From Pleomorphomonas oryzae DSM 16300 (GTDB lineage: Bacteria; Pseudomonadota; Alphaproteobacteria; Rhizobiales; Pleomorphomonadaceae), in the NCBI RefSeq assembly GCF_000422965.1, contig NZ_AUHB01000001.1:310001-374000 (forward strand): 64,000 bases of DNA, written 5' to 3'. The position numbers were made by a program, and so were the translations under genes. The stretch's first letter is position 1; every line of letters starts with the position of its first letter. The notes below the pieces were generated by a model. It did not search any database and was not told where the DNA came from. It was given only the letters and a program-made list of their open reading frames with translations. Positions 9,030 to 17,294 of this stretch are shown here, one piece after another.

Positions 9030-9191
9030 AGGAGACGGGAAAGTCTGCCAATCTCGTACCTAGCTAAACAACGGCAGGCATTTTGGGCTCATTTTCATGT
9101 CTTGTACAAGACTGCCTTTTCGAGCCGAAGGCATTGCCCCCACACTATTTGTATTGAAGTGGAAAGGCCTGCCGTTTCTACAGCAAGGAGC
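9030..9191. other. Promoter-side gap with palindrome and inverted repeats
   Basis: No gene is seen here. It holds a perfect 14-bp palindrome GTCTTGTACAAGAC at 9099-9112 and a pair of 10-bp inverted repeats, AACGGCAGGC (9070-9079) and GCCTGCCGTT (9167-9176), which enclose the palindrome. The region lies upstream of the minus-strand membrane protein gene, so an operator is possible. The enclosed 10-bp inverted ends next to the IS could also be relics of a small mobile element. Confidence 0.4.
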
Positions 9192-9197
9192 TCTAGA
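9192..9197. repeat. Target-site duplication TCTAGA, left copy
   Basis: The six bases TCTAGA abut the left end of the IS481-family element and are repeated exactly at 10221-10226. The sequence fits the NCTAGN target known for IS481 itself. The TAG stop codon of the transposase (minus strand) lies in this copy. Confidence 0.85.
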
Positions 9198-10137
9198 TGT
9201 CATTTCCAAGAAGGTTGTTCAGCCTATTGAATGGCGGGATGCCATTGAGGGCTGAGTGAGGTCTCGTTGTGTTGTAGGCATCGATCCAGCCGGGCACGGC
9301 CTTGGTGCGTTCCCAGGAGGATCGATAGGGCACGACATAGGCCCATTCTCGCAAGCTGGTCTGAATGAAGCGCTCGGCCTTGCCGTTGGTCTGCGGCGTG
9401 TAGGGCCGGGTGCGAATGTGACGGATACCGCGCGCCATGAGTAGTTGGCGGAATGCCTGGCTCCGATAGGCGCTGCCGTTGTCGCTCATCAGGCGAGTGA
9501 CGGTCATGCCATGGCGCTCGAACCAGTCGATGGCTCGCGCTGTGAAGGCGCAGGTTGTCTCCTGCTTTTCGTCGGCGAGGACCTCGGTGTAGGCAAGGCG
9601 TGAGGCATCGTCGATGGCCACATGCAGACATTCCCAGCCAACACCGCGATTGTTGCTTTGGCCGCGCCTGTTGCCAGTGATGCGATGGCCAACGCCCTGA
9701 ATGCGGCCGAGCTTCTTTGTGTCGATGTGAATGAGGTCGCCGGGCCGCTGTCGCTCGTAGCGGATCGCCGGGGGCTTCACCTCCTGGGCTTCGAGACGAC
9801 CAAGACCCAGTCGCCGCAGGATGGCACCCACGGTCGAGCGCGGCAGGGCAAGGCTTTGGGCAATGGTCGGCCCACTCATGCGACGACGCCGAAGTGTCTC
9901 GATGGCGTCGACCGCTGCGGCCGGCGTCGCATGTGGTGTCCGATGCGGTGCCGAACTCCTGTCCGCCAGCATCGCCTCGCCGCCGGTGCGATAGCGGGCC
10001 AGCCATTTGTAGGCCGTGCGAACCGAAATGCCGGCCGCTTCCGCCGCCGACGCAACGCGCCAGTGGTCTTCGACAATCCGCTTTACCAAAAGGACTCGAC
10101 CGCGAACGGTCATCCGCGCATTCTCATGAACGTTCAT
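9193..10137 (-). CDS. IS481-family DDE transposase
   Basis: About 314 residues from ATG 10137 (MNVHENARMTVRGR, the usual IS481 opening); a TTG at 10203 would add an unlikely leader. Helix-turn-helix segments (AAGISVRTAYKWLARYR and LPRSTVGAILRRLG) precede the DDE integrase core. The core has D in HIDTKKLGR, D in LMSDNGSAYRS and E in NGKAERFIQT, so all three catalytic residues are present and the frame is intact. The TAG stop is at 9193-9195, outside the element and within the duplicated TCTAGA target. The protein catalyses transposition of the element that carries it. Confidence 0.9.
   Translation of the reverse strand: MNVHENARMTVRGRVLLVKRIVEDHWRVASAAEAAGISVRTAYKWLARYRTGGEAMLADRSSAPHRTPHATPAAAVDAIETLRRRRMSGPTIAQSLALPRSTVGAILRRLGLGRLEAQEVKPPAIRYERQRPGDLIHIDTKKLGRIQGVGHRITGNRRGQSNNRGVGWECLHVAIDDASRLAYTEVLADEKQETTCAFTARAIDWFERHGMTVTRLMSDNGSAYRSQAFRQLLMARGIRHIRTRPYTPQTNGKAERFIQTSLREWAYVVPYRSSWERTKAVPGWIDAYNTTRPHSALNGIPPFNRLNNLLGNDI
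9198..9221. repeat. IS481-family left terminal inverted repeat
   Basis: Starts TGTCATTTCCAAG and ends GAAGGTTGTTCA. It pairs with the reverse complement of 10197-10220; the outer four and inner twelve bases are identical. Confidence 0.8.
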
Positions 10138-10196
10138 CCGGGCACTCCGGTCAGGGTTGGTGCTTCGCAACCCCAGCCTCGCAGACCAAGCCCGGA

Positions 10197-10220
10197 TGAA
10201 CAACCTTCATAGCTCCGACA
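10197..10220. repeat. IS481-family right terminal inverted repeat
   Basis: Read on the minus strand it starts TGTCGGAGCTATG and ends GAAGGTTGTTCA, matching the left end in the outer four and inner twelve bases. Confidence 0.8.
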
Positions 10221-10226
10221 TCTAGA
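10221..10226. repeat. Target-site duplication TCTAGA, right copy
   Basis: Exact copy of 9192-9197 at the right end of the IS481-family element. Confidence 0.85.
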
Positions 10227-10250
10227 GGCCAGCAGCTTCCCTACTCTGCC

Positions 10251-11411
10251 TCACGACGGAATTGAAAAGAAACTGTCGATTGCGAGCGCGGCGGCGCCGC
10301 GCGCCCAGGCGTCATCGTTCCAGAATTCGACGAATACCTCGGTGTTGCGCTGGAAGTTCTTTTCCTTGAGCGTGGCCACCAAGGGATCGAGCAGCGCCGG
10401 ACCGAACTGCACGCCCTCGCCGCCGATCACCATCGTCTCCGGATCGAATAGGCTGGCAAACGTGGCCGCTGCCGCGCCGAGCCGGTGGCCGGCGGTGTCG
10501 AGAATCTCGCGTGCCACCGGGTCGCCCTCCCCGGCCAGCTTGGCAAGAGACGTCGGATCAATGGTGCGATCCGACGGTCGCACGATGCCATAGGCATTCA
10601 GAATGGCCGGTAGGGAGGTCACCGCTTCAAGGCAACCAAGCCGGCCACATTCGCAACGCGGACCGCCCTCGACCACGGTGAGGTGACCGATTTCGCCGGC
10701 ACCACCGTGTCGCCCTCGCATCAACTGACCGTCGACGATCATCGCCGCGCCAATGCCACGGCCGAAGGAGAATACCGCTAGCGACGAAGCCTGCCGCCCG
10801 GCGCCGAACAGATGCTCGGCCAGCGCGAAGGCGTTGACGTCGTTATCGACCCAGACGGGCGTACCGGCCAGATTGGAAATCAGCGCGGCGATCGGAACGT
10901 CCTTCCAACCGAACCGGTCGCATCGAAGGCAGACGCCCCGTTCGGCGTCGTGCTGGCCCGGCATGGCAAGGCCGATGCCGATCAGCCGCCCCTTATCCTG
11001 CCCCGACCGTTCGAGGAGAACCGTGAGCGCATCGGCGATTGCCTTTGCGACCGCGTCAGGCGAGCGCGCATCGACGTCTGCGGTCAGAGTGTCGATGACG
11101 GTAGTGCCAAGGTCGGTGAGCGTCGCCCTGAGGTTATGCTCCATCAGCTTGACGCCAAGAGCTACGTGACCGGCGTAGTTGAGATCGAGCCGTGTCATCC
11201 GGCGCCGGCCACCATCGGCGACTGCGTCGCGCTCGGTGATGATCTGCTGTTCCAGAAGCTCTGACGACACGTAGGAGATGGCTGCAGGGCTGAGCCCGGT
11301 CGCCACCGCAATATCAGAGCGCGCCGTAGGGCCATGCCGACGCAAATGATTGAGGAGCAGCAACCGGTTGAGAGTGCGCGAAGTGCTCTGGTTCCCCTTC
11401 AGCGAGGGCAT
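10251..11411 (-). CDS. ROK-family transcriptional repressor (NagC/XylR type)
   Basis: 386 residues. An N-terminal winged helix-turn-helix (residues about 15-75, RRHGPTARSDIAVATGLSPAAISYVSSEL) is followed by a ROK sugar-kinase-like domain. The zinc-binding motif CECGRLGC is preceded by GEIGHLTV, both hallmarks of ROK regulators. It is divergent from the GH1 beta-glucosidase and sugar ABC transporter operon, so it most likely represses that operon until a beta-glucoside or its product binds. A palindrome TTTCA-N10-TGAAA lies 39 bp upstream of its start and another upstream of the GH1 start, which suggests autoregulation. Family is firm; effector is inference. Confidence 0.85.
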   Translation of the reverse strand: MPSLKGNQSTSRTLNRLLLLNHLRRHGPTARSDIAVATGLSPAAISYVSSELLEQQIITERDAVADGGRRRMTRLDLNYAGHVALGVKLMEHNLRATLTDLGTTVIDTLTADVDARSPDAVAKAIADALTVLLERSGQDKGRLIGIGLAMPGQHDAERGVCLRCDRFGWKDVPIAALISNLAGTPVWVDNDVNAFALAEHLFGAGRQASSLAVFSFGRGIGAAMIVDGQLMRGRHGGAGEIGHLTVVEGGPRCECGRLGCLEAVTSLPAILNAYGIVRPSDRTIDPTSLAKLAGEGDPVAREILDTAGHRLGAAAATFASLFDPETMVIGGEGVQFGPALLDPLVATLKEKNFQRNTEVFVEFWNDDAWARGAAALAIDSFFSIPS

Positions 11412-11449
11412 GAAGACGCTTCCGTTCTATGGAGCGCGAGCTCCGTTCG

Positions 11450-11469
11450 TTTCACTTATAGAAATGAAA
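11450..11469. promoter_or_regulatory. Putative ROK operator 1
   Basis: TTTCA-N10-TGAAA palindrome at 11450-11469, 39 bp upstream of the ROK start. It has the same arms and spacing as 11659-11678, and the inner CTTA matches TTTA of the other copy. The position suits autorepression. Confidence 0.6.
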
Positions 11470-11658
11470 GGCGTTGCGATTCAACAGCTCGGTTGTTTCC
11501 GGATGGCCACGGGATCGTCGCCCCGAAACCTTATCAACAAGGTTGGAACCGGCATATCCCGGAGAAATCCGCCCACTTGCCAGCACCCTTCGCAAAGGAC
11601 GCAGAGTGACGCGAATAAATTTCGGACTTCAAAATTATCTTCCTTGACTCGGTTTCCA

Positions 11659-11678
11659 TTTCATTTAATTAATTGAAA
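11659..11678. promoter_or_regulatory. Putative ROK operator 2
   Basis: TTTCA-N10-TGAAA palindrome 30 bp upstream of the GH1 ATG at 11709, with an AT-rich centre TTTAATTAAT. Its location just before the structural operon fits a repressor site. Confidence 0.6.
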
Positions 11679-11708
11679 CGTACTCGGTCATCAACGGCGG
11701 TCGTCAGA

Positions 11709-13046
11709 ATGCCTCGTTCCACTCGCGTTCAGTTTCCCGGCGATTTCAGGTGGGGCGTTTCCACGTCTGCCTTACAGATCGAAGGCGCGTCGGATATCGA
11801 CGGTCGCCGTCCGTCAGTATGGGATACCTTTGCCGCCGAGCCGGGCCGTATCCGGAATGGCGACACACCGACGCGGGCCTGCGACCACTATCATCACCTC
11901 CAAGAAGACCTCGATCTCATCAAGGCGCTTGGGGTCACCGCCTATCGCTTCTCCGTGTCCTGGCCGCGCATCCTGCCGAGAGGGACCGGCGCGGTGAACG
12001 AGGCGGGTCTTGCCTTCTACGATCGTCTGGTCGACGGGCTGCTTGAGCGCGGCATCGAACCCTGGCTGACGCTCTATCATTGGGATCTGCCGCAGCCGCT
12101 CGAAGATGCCGGCGGTTGGCCGCGTCGCGACACCGCCCTCGCCTTCGCCAATTATGCCGACGTGGTGTCTCGCCGCCTTGGCGATCGCGTCAAGCACTGG
12201 ATCACCCATAACGAGCCCTGGTGCAGCACCATCAAGGGCTACTACGAGGGCGAATTCGCGCCGGGCAAGCGCGACCTTGCCGCGGCGATCCAGGCGACCC
12301 ATCACGTCCTGTTGTCGCACGGTCTGGCCTTGCCGGTGGTCCGAAACAATGTCGCCGATGCCAAGTGCGGCATCGCGTTGAGCCTGCATCCGATCCATAC
12401 GGCTTCGGACTCTGAAGCTGACCGACTGGCAGCTATCCGCCACGATGGCCTTCGGAACCGCTGGTTTCTCGATCCGCTGCATGGCCGAGACTATCCCAAA
12501 GACGTTTTGCGCGAGCTCGGCACCGCCGCCCCAAAAATCGTCGACGGCGACTTGGCCATTATCGCCGGACAAACCGACTTCCTCGGCATCAACTACTATT
12601 TCCGCGAGATCATCGCCGACGATCCCAAGGGCGGGCCGATGCGGTCGCGCGTCGTCGAGCCAGACGCCACCGACGTGACGGGCTTCGGCTGGGAGGTCTA
12701 TCCCGAGGGTCTGACCGAGTTGCTGCAGCGCGTCACGCGGGACTATCGGCCGGCTCCCATCGCCATCACAGAGAATGGTGCCACTTATCCCGACGAGATC
12801 AGCGCGGACGGTGCCGTTCATGATGATAAGCGCGCCCTCTATATCCATCGGCATATCGATGCGTTGCGCGCGGCGATGGACGGCGGCGTCGATCTTGCCG
12901 GCTATTTCACATGGAGCCTGCTCGACAACTTCGAATGGGCGGAAGGCTATTCCAAGCGGTTCGGCTTGGTTCACGTCGATTTCGCCAATCAGAAGCGGAC
13001 CATGAAGGACAGCGGCCGCTGGCTCGCCAGCTTCTTGAAGGGCTGA
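11709..13046 (+). CDS. GH1 family beta-glucosidase
   Basis: 445 residues, normal for GH1 enzymes such as BglA/BglB. The acid/base Glu169 is in THNEPW and the nucleophile Glu355 in ITENGA; the N-terminal FPGDFRWGVSTSALQIEG and the C-terminal WSLLDNFEWAEGYSKRFGL substrate-pocket stretch are also present. No signal peptide, so it works in the cytoplasm on imported beta-glucosides such as cellobiose. ATG 11709 is chosen; a TTG at 11673 overlaps the operator and is less likely. It is the first gene of an operon with a sugar ABC transporter, which presumably delivers its substrate. Confidence 0.93.
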   Translation: MPRSTRVQFPGDFRWGVSTSALQIEGASDIDGRRPSVWDTFAAEPGRIRNGDTPTRACDHYHHLQEDLDLIKALGVTAYRFSVSWPRILPRGTGAVNEAGLAFYDRLVDGLLERGIEPWLTLYHWDLPQPLEDAGGWPRRDTALAFANYADVVSRRLGDRVKHWITHNEPWCSTIKGYYEGEFAPGKRDLAAAIQATHHVLLSHGLALPVVRNNVADAKCGIALSLHPIHTASDSEADRLAAIRHDGLRNRWFLDPLHGRDYPKDVLRELGTAAPKIVDGDLAIIAGQTDFLGINYYFREIIADDPKGGPMRSRVVEPDATDVTGFGWEVYPEGLTELLQRVTRDYRPAPIAITENGATYPDEISADGAVHDDKRALYIHRHIDALRAAMDGGVDLAGYFTWSLLDNFEWAEGYSKRFGLVHVDFANQKRTMKDSGRWLASFLKG

Positions 13047-13114
13047 GCCAGCCTTAGCGGACGACGGTGTTGGAGGGGCCCGAAGGGAGAGGGCCACGAC
13101 GAAGGAGGAGAAAG

Positions 13115-14341
13115 ATGTTCACAAAGCTTGGAGTGCTGGGCTCGGTCATGGCCTTTGCCCTGACGACGACCACGCCGGTATTCGCCGGCACCGCCGAGGT
13201 CATTCACTGGTGGACCACCGGTGGCGAGGCGGCGGCGCTGAAAATTCTCGTCGACGCCTATCAGAAGACCGGCAACACCTGGAAAGACAATCCGGTCGCT
13301 GGCGGCGAGGCGGCCCGCATGGTGGCACGCACCCGTATTCTCGGCGGCGATCCGCCGACGTCCATGCAGTGGCAGGTCGGCGCGCCGCTGATGGCGCTGG
13401 CCGAAGAAGGCCAGCTCAACGACATCGACGCGGTGGCCCAGGATTGGGACAAGCTGCTACCCAAGGTGATCGCCGACAACGCCAAGTACAAAGGCAAATA
13501 CGTCACGGCGCCCATGGACATTCACGGCCACAATTGGCTGTGGGGCAACCAGGCCGTTCTCGACGACGTCGGCATTCCCATGCCGAAGACCTGGGACGAG
13601 CTGATCGCCTCGGCCGACAAGATCCGCGCCAAGGGCTATATCCCGCTGGCGCTCGGTGGCCAGTCCTGGCAGGAGATCTTCGTTTTCGAGAGCATCCTGA
13701 TCGATGTCGGCGGCCGCGATTTCCTGACCAAGGTCACCTATGACCTCGATGATACCGCGTTGCGCAGCCCGCAAATGCTCAAGGCTTTCGAGACCTTCGC
13801 CAAGGTGCGCGACCTCGTCGATCCCGGCAGCCCAAGCCGCGACTGGAACATCACCGGCGGCCTGCTGATCAACGGCAAGGCGGCTTACATGATCATGGGC
13901 GATTGGCTGAAGGGCGAGTTCGTGGCGGCGAACAAGGCCCCCGGCAAGGACATTGCCTGCGAGGTGTTCCCGGCCGGTGGCAAGACGCTGGTGTTCGGCA
14001 CCGACGCCTTCGCCATGACCGCCGTCAAGGACCCAGCGACGCGCGAAGCCCAGCTGGCGCTCGCCAAGACCATCATGGACCCGGTGGTGCAGAAGGAATT
14101 CAGCCTGCGCAAGGGCTCGATCCCGCCGCGCCTCGACGTCGACAAGACCGGCTTCGATCCCTGCGCCCAGATCGCCATGGGCGAAGCGGCTGAAGGTCAC
14201 CTGTTCCTCGTTCCGGACAACGTTACCGACGCCACCGGCATCGGCGCGCTGGTCGACCAGATGACCACCTTCCTGCACAGCAAGATGACGCCGCAGGAAG
14301 GCGTCACGGCCATGGCCGACGCCGTGGCGGCGACCCGCTGA
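13115..14341 (+). CDS. ABC transporter sugar-binding protein (family 1)
   Basis: 408 residues starting at ATG 13115 behind a strong AAGGAGGAG. A Sec signal peptide (MFTKLGVLGSVMAFAL ... PVFA) is followed by the mature sequence EVIHWWTTGGEAAALKILVDA, the standard start of a carbohydrate family 1 solute-binding protein. It captures the sugar in the periplasm for the permeases encoded directly downstream. The GH1 gene 68 nt upstream suggests a beta-glucoside, most simply cellobiose or a cello-oligosaccharide, as ligand. Confidence 0.9.
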   Translation: MFTKLGVLGSVMAFALTTTTPVFAGTAEVIHWWTTGGEAAALKILVDAYQKTGNTWKDNPVAGGEAARMVARTRILGGDPPTSMQWQVGAPLMALAEEGQLNDIDAVAQDWDKLLPKVIADNAKYKGKYVTAPMDIHGHNWLWGNQAVLDDVGIPMPKTWDELIASADKIRAKGYIPLALGGQSWQEIFVFESILIDVGGRDFLTKVTYDLDDTALRSPQMLKAFETFAKVRDLVDPGSPSRDWNITGGLLINGKAAYMIMGDWLKGEFVAANKAPGKDIACEVFPAGGKTLVFGTDAFAMTAVKDPATREAQLALAKTIMDPVVQKEFSLRKGSIPPRLDVDKTGFDPCAQIAMGEAAEGHLFLVPDNVTDATGIGALVDQMTTFLHSKMTPQEGVTAMADAVAATR

Positions 14342-14413
14342 TAGGATTTCGACAAGCTGGGTCGGCGGGAAACCGCCGGCCTGCCTCCGATCCGCCAAGC
14401 GAAGGCTCCGATC

Positions 14414-15286
14414 ATGCGCAGATTTCTCCAGCGGCACGTGTCGCAGGTCGCCCTGTCGCCCTCGCTGGCGCTGATCGCGATCTTTCTCTACGGCTTCATC
14501 GCCTACACGGCGGCCGTTTCCACGACCAACAGCAAGGCCTTCCCACGCTTCGATAGTTTCGTCGGGCTGGAGCAGTATTGGCGGCTGTTTCACACGCCGC
14601 GCTGGCACGTCGCCTTCACCAACATGTTCCTGTTCGGCGGACTGTTCCTGCTTGTGACTATCTCGCTCGGGCTGGTGATTGCCATCCTGATCGACCAGCG
14701 CATCCGCGCCGAAAGCTTCTTCCGGTCCATCGTCATGTATCCGATGGCGATGTCCTTCGTGGTGACCGGCATCATCTGGCAGTGGCTGCTCAACCCCACC
14801 CTCGGTATCGAGGTAATGGTGCATCAGCTCGGTTTTACGAGCTTCCGCCTCGACTGGCTGACCAATCCCGATACCGTCATCTGGGCCTTGGTGGTCGCCG
14901 CTTTCTGGCAGGGCTGCGGCCTCGTCATGGCGCTGTTTCTCGCCGGCCTGCGCGGCATCGACGAGGACATCTGGAAGGCGGCGGCGGTTGACGGCATCCC
15001 GGCTTGGCGCGTCTACGTCTACATCGTCATCCCGATGCTGGCGCCGGTGTTCCTCACCGTGGTCGTGCTGCTGTCGCTGTCGATCGTCCGCGCCTTCGAC
15101 CTCGTGGTGGCGCTGACCAATGGCGGCCCCGGCGTATCATCCGATCTGCCGTCAGTGTTCATGTTCGACATGGCCTTCCGCCGTACCAACCTCGGCCTGT
15201 CGGCCGCCTCGGCGGTGGTCATGCTGGGCACGGTACTGGCGATCCTGATCCCCTATCTCTACGTCGAAACGAGGGAGCGCGCCTGA
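14414..15286 (+). CDS. Sugar ABC transporter permease, MalF type
   Basis: 290 residues with about six membrane helices (SPSLALIAIFLYGFIAYTAA at the start). The cytoplasmic EAA loop EDIWKAAAVDGIPAWRVYVYI contacts the ATPase. It overlaps the second permease by one base (TGATG), giving tight coupling. Together with the genes before and after it forms the membrane part of the beta-glucoside importer. Confidence 0.92.
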   Translation: MRRFLQRHVSQVALSPSLALIAIFLYGFIAYTAAVSTTNSKAFPRFDSFVGLEQYWRLFHTPRWHVAFTNMFLFGGLFLLVTISLGLVIAILIDQRIRAESFFRSIVMYPMAMSFVVTGIIWQWLLNPTLGIEVMVHQLGFTSFRLDWLTNPDTVIWALVVAAFWQGCGLVMALFLAGLRGIDEDIWKAAAVDGIPAWRVYVYIVIPMLAPVFLTVVVLLSLSIVRAFDLVVALTNGGPGVSSDLPSVFMFDMAFRRTNLGLSAASAVVMLGTVLAILIPYLYVETRERA

Positions 15287-16200
15287 TGCCGGCCTCGACA
15301 CAAGTGACGCCCCAGGCCACGCGATCCGGTTGGCTGACGCCACGGCGACGCAAGGCCATCCTGACGCGGGGCGTGCTCTATCTGCTGCTCGTCATCATCG
15401 CCTTGTTCTTCGCCGGCCCGCTCTACATCCTGCTCAGCACGTCGTTCAAAACGATGCCGGAGATCCAGTCTGGCGGGCTGATGACGCTGCCGCACGAGCC
15501 GACCGTGCAGCCATGGGTCACCGCTTGGGGCGAAGCCTGCATCGGTATCACCTGCGGCGGCCTCAAGGGCTATTTCGGCAACTCGATGGTGATGACCATC
15601 CCCGCTGTGCTGATCTCCGTGATGATCGGCGCCATCAATGGCTATGCCCTTGCCAAGTGGCCGTTTCCCGGCGCCCGCTTCGTGTTCGCGGCGCTGGTCG
15701 CCGGCAACTTCGTGCCGTTCCAGGTGGTGCTGGCGCCGGTGGCGGTAACGCTCCGCACGCTCGGCCTGTTCGGCTCGGTGGAGGGGTTGATCCTTATCCA
15801 CGTGATCTACGGCATCCCTATCACCACCATGCTGTTCCGCAACTTCTTCCTGTCGGTGCCCAACGACCTGATCAAGGCGGCGCGCATCGACGGTGCCGGC
15901 TTCTTCTGGATCTTCTTCCGCATCGTGCTGCCGCTATCGCCGTCGGTGATCGTGGTGGCGCTGATCCTGCAATTCACCGGCATCTGGAACGACTTCCTGT
16001 TCGCCGTTTCCTTCTCCAACCCGTCGAGCGCGCCGATGACGGTGGCCCTCAACAACCTGGTCAACTCCAACTTCGGGGTGAAGGAATACAACGTCCATAT
16101 GGCGGCGACGGTGATCGCCGCCGCCCCCACCCTCATCCTCTACATCCTGCTGGGCCGCTATTTCCTGCGCGGCATGACCGCCGGGGCCGTCAAGGGTTGA
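15286..16200 (+). CDS. Sugar ABC transporter permease, MalG type
   Basis: 304 residues, ATG 15286 overlapping the previous stop. A long N-terminal helix (GVLYLLLVIIALFFAGPLYI) is followed by a periplasmic loop, the permease core and the EAA loop DLIKAARIDGAGFFWIFFRI. The C-terminal LLGRYFLRGMTAGAVKG is typical of MalG-type subunits. It pairs with the upstream permease. A longer open frame beginning at 15004 covers the same region but overlaps the upstream permease and lacks support. Confidence 0.92.
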   Translation: MPASTQVTPQATRSGWLTPRRRKAILTRGVLYLLLVIIALFFAGPLYILLSTSFKTMPEIQSGGLMTLPHEPTVQPWVTAWGEACIGITCGGLKGYFGNSMVMTIPAVLISVMIGAINGYALAKWPFPGARFVFAALVAGNFVPFQVVLAPVAVTLRTLGLFGSVEGLILIHVIYGIPITTMLFRNFFLSVPNDLIKAARIDGAGFFWIFFRIVLPLSPSVIVVALILQFTGIWNDFLFAVSFSNPSSAPMTVALNNLVNSNFGVKEYNVHMAATVIAAAPTLILYILLGRYFLRGMTAGAVKG

Positions 16201-16205
16201 CCGTC

Positions 16206-17288
16206 ATGATCGACATCCGCATTTCCAACTGCAACAAGAGCTACGGCTCGCTGAGGGTGCTGAAAGACATCAACCTCGAGATCGAGCGTGGCGAGTTCAT
16301 CGTGCTCCTGGGGCCATCGGGCTGCGGCAAATCGACGCTCTTGCACATCGTCGCTGGCCTCGATCGGCTGAGTTCCGGAGAGATCGAGATCGGCGGCCGC
16401 GACGTCACCGACGTCGAGCCCAAGGACCGCGACATCGCCATGGTGTTCCAGTCCTACGCGCTCTACCCAACCATGAGCGTCCGCAGCAACATGGAGTTCG
16501 GCCTCCGCATGCGCGGCAAGCCACTGTCGGAGATCCGGCCGTTGGTGGAGGAAAAGGCGCGTATGCTGCACATCGACCACCTGCTCGACCGACGGCCGAG
16601 CCAGCTCTCCGGTGGCCAGCGGCAACGCGTCGCCATCGGCCGGGCGCTGGTGCGCGATCCCAAGGTATTCCTGTTCGACGAGCCGCTCAGCAACCTCGAC
16701 GCCAAGCTGCGCGCCAGCATGCGGACCGAGATCAAGAAGCTGCATCTGACGCTGGGCACGACGGCGATCTACGTCACCCACGATCAGCTCGAGGCGATGA
16801 CGCTGGCCACCCGCATGGTGGTGATGAAGGCCGGCGAGATCCAGCAGGTCGGCAAGCCGGAGGAAGTCTACCACCGGCCGGTCAACCTGTTCGTCGCCGA
16901 CTTCCTCGGCAATCCCGGCATGAACTTCATGAAGGGGCATCTCCGCATCGACGGCGGCCACGTGGTCGCCGACGTCGGCGCTGCGACGATACCGCTTGAT
17001 GGCTATGCCTTCGCCACGCCGCCGGCCGATGGACAGGCCGTCGTGGTTGGCCTTCGCCCCGAGTCCGTGCAGCCGGCGACGGGCGGTGAAGCCTTTGTAC
17101 TCACCCTCAAACCAACACTCACCGAGCATACCGGTTCGGACAATCTGGTGGTGCTGGCGATGGGCGGTGAGGAGATCGTCGGCAAGTTTCCCACCGAGAC
17201 GCTGCCGAAGCTCGGAGAACCCGTCACGGTCAGCTTCGATCTCGGGCGCCTGTCGGTATTCGACGCTGAGACCGAGCGGCGCATCTAG
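16206..17288 (+). CDS. Sugar ABC transporter ATP-binding protein, UgpC/MalK type
   Basis: 360 residues. Walker [10 protein letters not shown] at about 38-46, Q-loop VFQSYALYP, signature [14 protein letters not shown], Walker [14 protein letters not shown] and H-loop VTHD are all present, followed by the C-terminal OB/TOBE regulatory domain of MalK-type proteins. ATG 16206 starts 5 nt after the permease stop. It energises the importer encoded at 13115-16200. It could also serve other family 1 sugar transporters, as such ATPases often do. Confidence 0.93.
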   Translation: MIDIRISNCNKSYGSLRVLKDINLEIERGEFIVLLGPSGCGKSTLLHIVAGLDRLSSGEIEIGGRDVTDVEPKDRDIAMVFQSYALYPTMSVRSNMEFGLRMRGKPLSEIRPLVEEKARMLHIDHLLDRRPSQLSGGQRQRVAIGRALVRDPKVFLFDEPLSNLDAKLRASMRTEIKKLHLTLGTTAIYVTHDQLEAMTLATRMVVMKAGEIQQVGKPEEVYHRPVNLFVADFLGNPGMNFMKGHLRIDGGHVVADVGAATIPLDGYAFATPPADGQAVVVGLRPESVQPATGGEAFVLTLKPTLTEHTGSDNLVVLAMGGEEIVGKFPTETLPKLGEPVTVSFDLGRLSVFDAETERRI

Positions 17289-17294
17289 CACCGG

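Larger units (their letters stand above)
9198..10220 (-). mobile_element. IS481-family insertion sequence, complete, 1023 bp
   Basis: The element runs from TGTC (9198) to GACA (10220). It has imperfect inverted ends of about 24 bp (18 identities by eye, including a shared inner GAAGGTTGTTCA), flanked by TCTAGA direct repeats. It contains one uninterrupted transposase gene spanning nearly its whole length. Length, single-ORF layout and CTAG-centred target all fit the IS481 family. It sits at the junction between the low-G+C glycan block and the sugar-uptake block. The exact duplications suggest a recent and probably still functional insertion. Confidence 0.9.

Noticed and set aside
13457-14824. 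455-codon minus-strand frame over the sugar-binding protein and permease
   Set aside because: Antisense to well-supported genes and made of low-complexity Gly/Asp/His/Arg runs.
15330-16205. Upstream extension of the ATPase frame
   Set aside because: It is an out-of-frame shadow of the MalG-type permease; the ATPase family start is at 16206.
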